A stretch of 23,169 bases of DNA from Candidatus Planktophila limnetica (GTDB lineage Bacteria > Actinomycetota > Actinomycetes > Nanopelagicales > Nanopelagicaceae): assembly GCA_029979485.1 (NCBI GenBank), contig JAPOHK010000003.1, forward strand, positions 1 through 23,169. Direction: 5' to 3'. A program made the translations under genes and the position numbers. A model generated the notes under the pieces. It worked only from the letters and a program-made list of their open reading frames with translations. It did not search any database and had not been told where the DNA came from. Positions 7,466 to 14,244 of this stretch are shown here, piece after piece (position 1 is the stretch's first letter; each line of letters starts with the position of its first letter).

Positions 7466-8237
7466 AGAACCGTGAACTCTCGTGTGTTACTTCAATGGGC
7501 AATCCAAAAACCGCACTCACATGCTCGGTTGTGATAACCGATTGAACGGGGCCGCTAACAGCTACTTTCCCATCTTTGAGCAAGATTGCGTGAGTTGTTC
7601 CGACTGGAATTTCTTCGATGTGATGCGTCACCAAAACACTGGCTGGTGCTGTCGGATCATTCGAAAATTCCGCAAATCGACGGAGTAAATCCTCACGGCC
7701 GCCAACATCTAATCCAGCCGCAGGCTCGTCTAATAGAAGTAATTCTGGATCAGCCATTAATGCACGAGAAATCATTACACGTTTTTTCTCACCGGAACTA
7801 AGTGTGGAATAACGACGTTCACCTAATTCGCGAACACCAAAGGTTGTTAATAAAGCAACTGCTCTAGATTCATCCCACAAATCATAATTTTCATTCCATC
7901 GTCCGATAATTGCGTACGCAGCAGTAAGAACAACATCTCTAACTAACTCATCACTCTCAATCATTGCATCAAGTGATGGTGAAGCTAGTCCTATACGGGT
8001 TCGTAACTCTGATAAATCCACTCGACCAATTTGTTGATCTAGTAAAACCGCTCTACCTTTGCTCGGAAAAACTCGAGCCGCTAGAACTCCTAGCAGTGTT
8101 GATTTTCCTGCACCATTAGGTCCGAGAACAACCCATCGTTGCCCGGAATCAATTTGAAATGAAACAGGACCCAAGATTTGTTTACCATCGCGAACAACAC
8201 ATACCCCGTCAAGAGTCAGGACTGATTGCGCGGTCAT
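7452..8237 (-). CDS. ABC transporter ATP-binding protein (stand-alone, YlmA-like)
   Basis: This 261-residue single nucleotide-binding domain carries Walker A GPNGAGKST at 39-47, the signature LSSGEKKR from 146, Walker B LLLLDE at 166-171, the D-loop GLD, and the switch histidine in VTHHIEE near 205. It couples ATP hydrolysis to a partner protein, but no permease or binding-protein gene is adjacent. YlmA-like ATPases of this kind are often found alone, so the partner and cargo are unknown. The start ATG lacks a Shine-Dalgarno; a TATCTT element lies eight bases upstream (8246-8251), giving a very short or absent leader. It is divergent from serB and overlaps ung. Confidence 0.9.
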   Translation of the reverse strand: MTAQSVLTLDGVCVVRDGKQILGPVSFQIDSGQRWVVLGPNGAGKSTLLGVLAARVFPSKGRAVLLDQQIGRVDLSELRTRIGLASPSLDAMIESDELVRDVVLTAAYAIIGRWNENYDLWDESRAVALLTTFGVRELGERRYSTLSSGEKKRVMISRALMADPELLLLDEPAAGLDVGGREDLLRRFAEFSNDPTAPASVLVTHHIEEIPVGTTHAILLKDGKVAVSGPVQSVITTEHVSAVFGLPIEVTHESSRFFARA

Positions 8238-8321
8238 AGAGCAAAAAGATAGCGGCTAACTAGGTAATTACGGAGCAAGCAAGAGTAATTTCGCATGTGT
8301 AATTCGCGATAATCTATCTCC
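8238..8321. promoter_or_regulatory. Divergent promoter region between the ABC ATPase and serB
   Basis: The 84-base region separates two divergent starts. On the - strand TATCTT (8246-8251) lies eight bases before the ABC start. On the + strand TAATCT (8310-8315) lies exactly six bases before the serB ATG. Neither gene has a Shine-Dalgarno. No clear -35 boxes or operator repeats are visible. Confidence 0.5.
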
Positions 8322-9524
8322 ATGAATGGCACAATTGAGAAAGAAGAACGATACACAGGGTTAATTCTCTTATCTGGCGTTGACTCCCCTGGCATATCGT
8401 CAGCTCTATTTTCTACGCTTGAACCATTTTCTATCACTGTCATAGATATAGAGCAAGTGGTTATCCGTTCACGTTTAATTTTGACGGTTTTGATTGAACT
8501 CGATCCTGCACACGCTCTGGCAGTTGAGGAAGATCTCAATCAATGTGCGAAGAGATTAGACGTAGACATCGCTACTTCCTTTGGTTCAGAGTCCGCGCAA
8601 TCTATAGCGCAAAAAACTGGATTGCTGCACGTTATTGCTTTGGCAGAAAAAATAACGCCGGGGGCTATTGCCAATCTGGCATCTCACATCGCGCACGCTG
8701 GTGGCAATATTGAAAGAATCCATCGAAGTGCCTCATTTCCTCTTACCGCTATCGAATTTTTAGTTTCGGGAGCTGATTCGGAATCTCTAAGAAACGCAAT
8801 TGTTCCTTCTGTAAAAAAATTTGGTGTTGACATTGCCATTCAATCAGCTGGCTTAAATCGTTTTGCTCGCAAATTAGTTGTTATGGATGTTGACTCCACT
8901 GTTATTGCGCAGGAGGTCATTGATCTCCTTGGAGAAGCAGCTGGGGTAGGTGAAGAAATCCGCGTAATTACAGAGAGTGCAATGCGTGGAGAAATTGATT
9001 TTGAAACTTCGCTTCGTAAACGTGTTGCGTTACTTGCGGGTCAACCTGAAGAGATTATTGTAAATGTTGCTAAGCAGGTTTCGCTCACCCCCGGTGCAAG
9101 AACTTTAATTAGAACGCTAAAAAAACTTGGGCACGGTATAGGTCTAGTCTCTGGTGGGTTCTCACAAGCCATTTTGCCAATAGCCCAGGAATTGGGCATA
9201 ACCAATGTGAAGTCAAATACTTTAGAAATCGCAGATGGAGTATTAACAGGAAATCTGCTGGGTCCAATAATTGACCGAGCTGGTAAAGCTCTTGCACTTA
9301 AAGAATTTGCAAAACTAGAAAATGTGTCTATGTCGAACACTATTGCGATTGGTGATGGAGCCAATGATTTAGACATGATTGCGGCTGCTGGACTCGGCAT
9401 TGCATTTAATGCCAAACCAAGTGTCCAGGCAGTAGCTGACAGTGCACTTAATGCTCCATACCTAGATTCTGTGCTCTTTATCTTAGGAATAAATAGAGAA
9501 GATATAGAAGAGTCAGAGCGTTAA
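8322..9524 (+). CDS. serB: Phosphoserine phosphatase with N-terminal ACT-like domains
   Basis: The 400-residue enzyme dephosphorylates phosphoserine, the last step of serine synthesis. Residues 1 to about 175 look like two ACT-type regulatory domains (RYTGLILLSGVDSPGISS, then LLHVIALAEKITPGAIANL). The HAD catalytic domain follows, with the nucleophile motif DVDST at 189-193, the Ser motif LVSGGFS near 275-281, and GDGANDLDM at 344-352. This long two-ACT layout is common in mycobacteria and their relatives, where serine can act as a feedback inhibitor; that control is inferred here. The ATG lies six bases after TAATCT with no Shine-Dalgarno, pointing to a leaderless mRNA. It stands alone, convergent with hisG with one base between stops. 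Confidence 0.95.
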   Translation: MNGTIEKEERYTGLILLSGVDSPGISSALFSTLEPFSITVIDIEQVVIRSRLILTVLIELDPAHALAVEEDLNQCAKRLDVDIATSFGSESAQSIAQKTGLLHVIALAEKITPGAIANLASHIAHAGGNIERIHRSASFPLTAIEFLVSGADSESLRNAIVPSVKKFGVDIAIQSAGLNRFARKLVVMDVDSTVIAQEVIDLLGEAAGVGEEIRVITESAMRGEIDFETSLRKRVALLAGQPEEIIVNVAKQVSLTPGARTLIRTLKKLGHGIGLVSGGFSQAILPIAQELGITNVKSNTLEIADGVLTGNLLGPIIDRAGKALALKEFAKLENVSMSNTIAIGDGANDLDMIAAAGLGIAFNAKPSVQAVADSALNAPYLDSVLFILGINREDIEESER

Positions 9525-9525
9525 A

Positions 9526-10371
9526 TCAAAGGCGGCAAGCATGAATATCTGTCACCAAAATTCCCCGCGCACCTAAATCCCAAAGTTCATCCATAACACG
9601 GTTTGTATCTTTTCGTAAAACCATCGCTCGCACGGCGACCCATTTTTCATTTTGTAATGGGGAAATGGTTGGTGATTCCAATCCTGGCGTAATGGCACAC
9701 GCGGCTTCGGACTTATCTTTTGGAACGTCATAGTCCAACAACACGTACAACCGAGCAGTGATCACTCCTTGTAAACGTCGAAGCAATATTTGGAGAGCAG
9801 GATTATTTCTTTCAGATTCACGTGTAATTAGTATCGCTTCGCTAACCAAAATAGGTTCGCCGAAAATTTCTAAGCCCGCTTGACGCAGAGTATTTCCTGT
9901 ACTAACCACATCGGCAATTAGATCTGCTACTCCTAAGCGAACGCTGCTCTCCACTGCTCCATCAAGGCGAACAACGTTTGATTTAATTCCAAGAGAATTT
10001 AAGTGCGCATTGACTAAACCGGGATATGCCGTTGCCACTCGCTTACCTTCAATATCTTTAATCTTCCAATTTTTGCCATTTGGAGCTGCGAACCGGAATG
10101 TTGAACCACCGTAACCCAAAGACAAAATTTCATCTGCTTCTGCCTGCGAATCTATGAGTAAATCGCGACCTGTGATTCCAGCTTCTAGCTCTCCAGATCC
10201 TACGTACAGGGCAATATCCCGAGGCCTTAGATAGTAAAACTCAACTTGGTTTTCGGTATCTATGAGAACTAAATCGCGACTATCACTTCGTTGCCTATAA
10301 CCTGCTTCTTTAAGGACAGCGATCGAATCATCGGCTAATGAACCTTTGTTTGGGATTGCTATTCTTAACAT
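9526..10371 (-). CDS. hisG: ATP phosphoribosyltransferase, long form
   Basis: This 281-residue enzyme catalyses the first step of histidine synthesis, joining ATP and PRPP. The N-terminal MLRIAIPNKGSL and the PRPP-binding segment with DGAVESSVRLGVADLIADVV are clear. The extra C-terminal part ending RGILVTDIHACRL is the ACT-like regulatory domain of the long form, which lets histidine inhibit the enzyme without HisZ. The ATG has AGGAG about nine bases upstream. It follows hisE by 11 bases, so the two form a short operon. The other histidine genes are not in the window. Confidence 0.96.
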   Translation of the reverse strand: MLRIAIPNKGSLADDSIAVLKEAGYRQRSDSRDLVLIDTENQVEFYYLRPRDIALYVGSGELEAGITGRDLLIDSQAEADEILSLGYGGSTFRFAAPNGKNWKIKDIEGKRVATAYPGLVNAHLNSLGIKSNVVRLDGAVESSVRLGVADLIADVVSTGNTLRQAGLEIFGEPILVSEAILITRESERNNPALQILLRRLQGVITARLYVLLDYDVPKDKSEAACAITPGLESPTISPLQNEKWVAVRAMVLRKDTNRVMDELWDLGARGILVTDIHACRL

Positions 10372-10382
10372 CTAAATCTCTC

Positions 10383-10646
10383 CTAAAGGTTCTTATAAAT
10401 ATCTTGTAGTGTTAATCCTCTTGCGAGCATTAACGTCTGAAGGTGATAAATCAATTGGCTTATTTCAATTGCTAACGCTTCATTGTCTTCGTGTTCAGCA
10501 GCCATCCAAACTTCGCCGGCCTCTTCAATAATCTTTTTTCCAATGCTGTGGAGCCCAGCGTCCAATGCTTTGACTGTCCCAGAACCTTCAGGGCGAGTAA
10601 GTGCGATATCTTCCAACTCGTTCCATAATGATTCAAAAGTTTTCAT
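10383..10646 (-). CDS. hisE: Phosphoribosyl-ATP pyrophosphatase
   Basis: The 87-residue protein performs the second step of histidine synthesis, hydrolysing phosphoribosyl-ATP to phosphoribosyl-AMP. The metal-binding helices of the MazG-like fold are visible: [19 protein letters not shown] and then [12 protein letters not shown]. The length matches a stand-alone HisE of the actinobacterial type, not fused to HisI. The ATG lies six bases after a TAAACT element and has no Shine-Dalgarno. It is the first gene of a hisE-hisG unit. A hairpin upstream separates it from rpe. Confidence 0.95.
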   Translation of the reverse strand: MKTFESLWNELEDIALTRPEGSGTVKALDAGLHSIGKKIIEEAGEVWMAAEHEDNEALAIEISQLIYHLQTLMLARGLTLQDIYKNL

Positions 10647-10658
10647 GAGTTGAGTTTA
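10647..10658 (-). promoter_or_regulatory. Putative leaderless promoter -10 (TAAACT + 6 nt) of hisE
   Basis: On the - strand TAAACT (10658-10653) is followed by CAACTC and then the hisE ATG. No Shine-Dalgarno is present. The spacing is identical to that at serB, def, gmk and the YczE-like gene. Confidence 0.5.
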
Positions 10659-10672
10659 CTAGACCTTCGTCA

Positions 10673-10705
10673 TCTGATTCTTGGCAATTTCAAGGCAGAA
10701 TCAGA
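10673..10705 (-). terminator. Hairpin between rpe and hisE, possible terminator or attenuator-like element
   Basis: TCTGATTCT at 10673-10681 is an inverted repeat of AGAATCAGA at 10697-10705, with a 15-base loop that holds an extra CTTG/CAAG match. It begins eight bases beyond the rpe stop in the direction of transcription. No T-run follows on the - strand, so intrinsic termination would be weak. It carries no histidine-rich leader peptide. Confidence 0.45.
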
Positions 10706-10713
10706 CTAAAACC

Positions 10714-11391
10714 TTAAACCCCAATTACAGGTTTCGTACGCTCAGCAAGGGCACGAAGTGCATTGATCATCTCTGCGGGATCATCTGATTTGTAAACAGC
10801 ACTGCCAGCAACAAAGGTATCGGCTCCAGCCGCTCGAGCAATTTCAATTGTCGCCTTTGAAATACCCCCATCAACTTGCAACCAAATCGGTCTATCTCCA
10901 ATCAAATGACGTGTTTTGGAAACCTTATCCATCATTTCAGACATAAATGATTGACCACCAAAACCGGGTTCCACAGTCATAATTAGAAACATATCGACAT
11001 CATCTAAATGATCTATATATGTTTCTATCTGGCTCGCAGGCTTGAGAGCAAGACTCGCTCGAGCGCCATTGGATTTGATATTTCTTATAGTTCTCTTGAT
11101 GTCTTTAGTTGACTCAACATGAACAGTGACGCTTTTACATCCTGCCTCTGCGTATTGTGGTCCTTGCACATCACTATCAATCACCATGAGATGAGCGTCT
11201 ACAGGAAGAGGTGAACCAGAAATAATGTGTAGCGCTTGTTCCCAAGTGAAGGATGTATTAGGTGCGAATTTTCCATCCAAAATATCCAAATGAAGGAAAT
11301 CCGAAACTTTAGACACTCTTTCGATTTCAGAGAGAATATTTGAATGATCTGCATTCAAGATACTCGGATGTATACGCACTGAGCTCTTCAT
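10714..11391 (-). CDS. rpe: Ribulose-phosphate 3-epimerase
   Basis: This enzyme interconverts ribulose-5-phosphate and xylulose-5-phosphate in the pentose phosphate pathway. The TIM-barrel motifs are in order: HPSILNADHSN, LHLDILDGKFAPN, VDAHLMV, MTVEPGFGGQSF and LQVDGGI with the second catalytic Asp. The common DGHF is DGKF here, a mild variation. I chose the ATG at 11391 (225 aa), nine bases after the rsmB stop; a TTG two codons upstream is also in frame but adds nothing conserved. It is the last gene of the long - strand cluster, followed by a hairpin. Confidence 0.95.
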   Translation of the reverse strand: MKSSVRIHPSILNADHSNILSEIERVSKVSDFLHLDILDGKFAPNTSFTWEQALHIISGSPLPVDAHLMVIDSDVQGPQYAEAGCKSVTVHVESTKDIKRTIRNIKSNGARASLALKPASQIETYIDHLDDVDMFLIMTVEPGFGGQSFMSEMMDKVSKTRHLIGDRPIWLQVDGGISKATIEIARAAGADTFVAGSAVYKSDDPAEMINALRALAERTKPVIGV

Positions 11392-11400
11392 GCGCAAATA

Positions 11401-12759
11401 CTATTTCTTCTTGCGCATAACACTTAGAAACATCGCATCTGTGTTGTGTCGGTGTGTCCAAAGAGTCAAGCTTCCTCTATCAACCCCTGTTTCTCGCAGA
11501 TTTGGATGTAAATAGGGAGATACATCCAGCACTTCCATCTCTGGGTGGCGCTTCAATGTTTCAGAAACGGCAATACGTGTTTCAGAGAGATGCGGGCTAC
11601 ATGTCGCATAACCGAAGATTCCGCCAGGTTCCAAAACACTTATAGACGCGTCAATGATTTCTGATTGCAAAACAACTAAAGATTTTAAGTCAGCCACACT
11701 TCTTCGCCATCTGACTTCTGGACGTCGACGAAGAGCGCCCAAACCAGTGCACGGAACGTCAGCCAAAATCGCGCCGTAAGTCTTTTGCAATGAAGCAATT
11801 TCACGAGCATCCAGTGTTGTTACTAACGCTCCTTGTACAACTTGGCGAACCAATTTAGCTCTTACATCCGAAATTTCATTCGCTGAGAATTCGATTTCAT
11901 TATTTTTTGCAATAGCTGCAAGAAGGGCTGCTTTACCACCCGGACCTGCGCAGACGTCTAACCATGAATTTCGGTCTCTTGATATCTGTGAGAACACATC
12001 TGCAACTAATTGAGATCCCTCGTCCTGAACACCAGCTTTTCGAGAAACAATTAAATCTACTGAAGCTGGAGATCCGTCATAAATTGCACCGTAAGGTGAG
12101 AACGGAGTTGCCGTGGCGCCTATATCCAACAAATCTTGTTGAGTACTTAATCCAGGCCAAGAAACTAGCGTAGGACGTGCAGCAATGTTGTTGGCCATCA
12201 AAAGTTGTTCAACCTCCGCAATATTTCTCAATTTATCCATATAAGCACTGATAATCCATTGAGGATGAGAATGTAAAATCTCTAACCTCTCAAAATCATC
12301 CTCTATTAATGCAATATCCGACACATATTCATCCAACGATTTCTGGCTGACTTTTCGCAAAATAGCGTTCAGAAAGGAAGCTTTAGACTCTCCTAGAACT
12401 TTTCGTCCGAGTTCAACTGTTGCGGAAACAGCTGCGTGTGTAGGAACACGCATTTCAAATAATTGATGCGCCCCTAATCTGGCAACATCGACCAAAGAAG
12501 GATCAACTTCATTCCAAGGTCTGTCACTTACCTGTGAAAGTATCCAGTCGTGCCTGCCTTGCATGCGTAAAGTTCCATAAACTAATTCAGTAGCGAATCC
12601 TCTGTCACGTTCGTCTAATGAGGATTGCGCGAGGGATTTAGGTAATAACAAATTCGAATAGCCACCGTTGCGATTAACTTCATGCAAAATGTCATACGCT
12701 AATAATCGTGGCCCATCCGGGTGCGGAGCGCTGAATTTCCTGCCCCGTGTATTACTCAA
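11401..12759 (-). CDS. rsmB: 16S rRNA (cytosine-967-C5) methyltransferase RsmB
   Basis: The protein has an N-terminal NusB-like RNA-binding domain (AYDILHEVNRNGGYSNLLLP onward) and a C-terminal SAM-dependent methyltransferase domain. The latter shows LDVCAGPGGKAALLAA, the catalytic PCTGLGALRRRPEVRWRRS and the second cysteine in GYATCSPHLSETR. It methylates a cytosine of 16S rRNA. Two starts are possible. I chose the TTG at 12759 (452 aa) because AGGAG lies six bases before it and the overlap with fmt is only eight bases. An ATG at 12789 would add ten residues, overlaps fmt by 38 bases and lacks a clear Shine-Dalgarno. Confidence 0.93.
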   Translation of the reverse strand: MSNTRGRKFSAPHPDGPRLLAYDILHEVNRNGGYSNLLLPKSLAQSSLDERDRGFATELVYGTLRMQGRHDWILSQVSDRPWNEVDPSLVDVARLGAHQLFEMRVPTHAAVSATVELGRKVLGESKASFLNAILRKVSQKSLDEYVSDIALIEDDFERLEILHSHPQWIISAYMDKLRNIAEVEQLLMANNIAARPTLVSWPGLSTQQDLLDIGATATPFSPYGAIYDGSPASVDLIVSRKAGVQDEGSQLVADVFSQISRDRNSWLDVCAGPGGKAALLAAIAKNNEIEFSANEISDVRAKLVRQVVQGALVTTLDAREIASLQKTYGAILADVPCTGLGALRRRPEVRWRRSVADLKSLVVLQSEIIDASISVLEPGGIFGYATCSPHLSETRIAVSETLKRHPEMEVLDVSPYLHPNLRETGVDRGSLTLWTHRHNTDAMFLSVMRKKK

Positions 12760-13663
12760 AAGTTTCTCCTGGGGCAATCCTTGCTCCATTTAGCCACTCT
12801 GCCGCTGTCATTTCTTTCTTTCCTGCCGGGATAACTTTGGAAACCTCAATTGGAACATCAAGAGTTCCCACAAAAAGTTTCTTGTTTTCTATGTGAATTA
12901 TTCCCGGAGCTAAGATCGTTTCGGTGGTCGATAGACCAAGTTCAGTAATTTTCAAAACAATTCCTTGGAAACTTGTCCATGCCCCAGGAGTAGGAGTAAA
13001 TGCTCTAACTGTGTTTAAAACACTTGCAGATCTCGCTTTCCAATTAATCCGCGTTTCTTGCTTGGATATTTTTGGAGCGAAGCTAATTCCATCTTGAACT
13101 TGTTTTATAGGTTGCACTCCCCTTTCAATGTCGTTCAAAACTTGAGAAAAGGCTTTAGCTCCCCGTTCTGAAAGGGCCTTGAGGACATCTCCGCTGGTAG
13201 CGCGTGTATCGACGTCGTATTTTTCTTGATGATATATCGGACCTGTATCTAAATTTTGATCTATTTTGAAAATTGAATAACCAGTAACACTTTCACCGTT
13301 TAACAAAGCTCTTTGAACTGGCGCCGCCCCGCGATAGGCAGGCAAAAGTGAAAAATGTAAATTTATAAATCCATATCTTGGTAGATCCAAAATATTTGCA
13401 CTCAGAATTTTGCCGTATGCAATCGCTATCACGATGTCGCAATCTTCAAATGCTGCCTTCATCTCATCTACTGTGCTTGGTTTGAAAATAGGAATGGAAT
13501 TTTCGTTAGCCCACACGGCAATTTGTGATTGGGTGAGCACTTTCCCCCGTCCCGACCTAGAGTCAGGAGTGGTAACGATTCTCACTAGTTCGTGTTCAGA
13601 TTTATTCAGCCACTCTAAGGTTGGGATAGCTACATGTGCTGTAGCCGCCACAACAACACGCAC
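12752..13663 (-). CDS. fmt: Methionyl-tRNA formyltransferase
   Basis: This 303-residue enzyme formylates initiator Met-tRNA using 10-formyl-tetrahydrofolate. The catalytic triad is visible as N101 and H103 in FINLHFSLLPAYRGAAPVQ and D139 in NLDTG; these sit five positions below the E. coli N106, H108 and D144. The C-terminal OB-like domain follows (TRINWKARSASVLNTVRAF onward). The usual N-terminal AGTP turn reads AATAHVAIP here, a departure from the common form. The start is GTG, sharing one base with the def stop (TAGTG), so def and fmt are coupled. This is the usual pairing of formyl addition and removal. Confidence 0.95.
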   Translation of the reverse strand: MRVVVAATAHVAIPTLEWLNKSEHELVRIVTTPDSRSGRGKVLTQSQIAVWANENSIPIFKPSTVDEMKAAFEDCDIVIAIAYGKILSANILDLPRYGFINLHFSLLPAYRGAAPVQRALLNGESVTGYSIFKIDQNLDTGPIYHQEKYDVDTRATSGDVLKALSERGAKAFSQVLNDIERGVQPIKQVQDGISFAPKISKQETRINWKARSASVLNTVRAFTPTPGAWTSFQGIVLKITELGLSTTETILAPGIIHIENKKLFVGTLDVPIEVSKVIPAGKKEMTAAEWLNGARIAPGETFE

Positions 13664-14223
13664 TAGAAACCTTTTCCGAATGTATTATGCGGTGAAATTT
13701 TAATGGTTGGTGATGTTCCCTTAGATATAGATTCGGCAAACCACTCAGATTCTCTAATGTCTTTCATTGCTATTTTTCGAGTTTCAACATCTAGACGATC
13801 AATAAAGACAATCCCATCTAAGTGATCAGTTTCATGCTGAATGGCTCTTGCGAGCAACTCTGATCCTTCAACAACTACCGGTTCGCCGTGCATATTCCAA
13901 CCTTTTGCTACAACACGCATCGCGCGTTTTGTGGGGTAAGAAAGCGATGGAAAAGATAGGCAACCTTCATCACCTTCTTGAGTTTCTTCACTTAAATCCA
14001 AGGAGGGATTTATCAAATGCCCAAGTTGCTCATCAACATCCCATACGAATACGCGCAACGAAACACCAATTTGAGGCGCTGCTAAACCAGCACCAGGAGC
14101 AGCAATCATTGTGTCGGTTAAATCCTGAACTAGTTTCCTCAGCTCCTTGTCAAAATCAACGACAGGGGATGCGGGCGTTACCAATACTGGATCGCCAAAT
14201 AATCGGATTTGTTGCAAAGACAT
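13663..14223 (-). CDS. def: Peptide deformylase
   Basis: The 186-residue metalloenzyme removes the N-formyl group from new proteins. All three motifs are intact: GAGLAAPQIG at 44-53, EGCLS at 86-90 with metal ligand C88, and QHETDHLDG with H130 and H134 as ligands and E131 as catalytic base. Length is normal. The ATG lies six bases after TAGACT, with no Shine-Dalgarno, in the 21-base gap after priA. So def-fmt-rsmB-rpe may have its own leaderless promoter in addition to readthrough. Confidence 0.96.
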   Translation of the reverse strand: MSLQQIRLFGDPVLVTPASPVVDFDKELRKLVQDLTDTMIAAPGAGLAAPQIGVSLRVFVWDVDEQLGHLINPSLDLSEETQEGDEGCLSFPSLSYPTKRAMRVVAKGWNMHGEPVVVEGSELLARAIQHETDHLDGIVFIDRLDVETRKIAMKDIRESEWFAESISKGTSPTIKISPHNTFGKGF

Positions 14224-14235
14224 AACCGAAGTCTA
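14224..14235 (-). promoter_or_regulatory. Putative leaderless promoter -10 (TAGACT + 6 nt) of def
   Basis: On the - strand TAGACT (14235-14230) is followed by TCGGTT and the def ATG. The hexamer is identical to the one before the YczE-like gene. No Shine-Dalgarno is visible between priA and def. Confidence 0.5.
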
Positions 14236-14244
14236 CCAATCTTA

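Noticed and set aside
9041..9415. A 124-codon open frame antisense to serB
   Set aside because: It covers the HAD motifs of serB in the opposite sense, and its composition follows from serB codon usage.
10647..10713. Histidine attenuator with leader peptide upstream of hisE
   Set aside because: No short ORF with a run of His codons is present, and the promoter-like element lies after the hairpin, next to the ATG.
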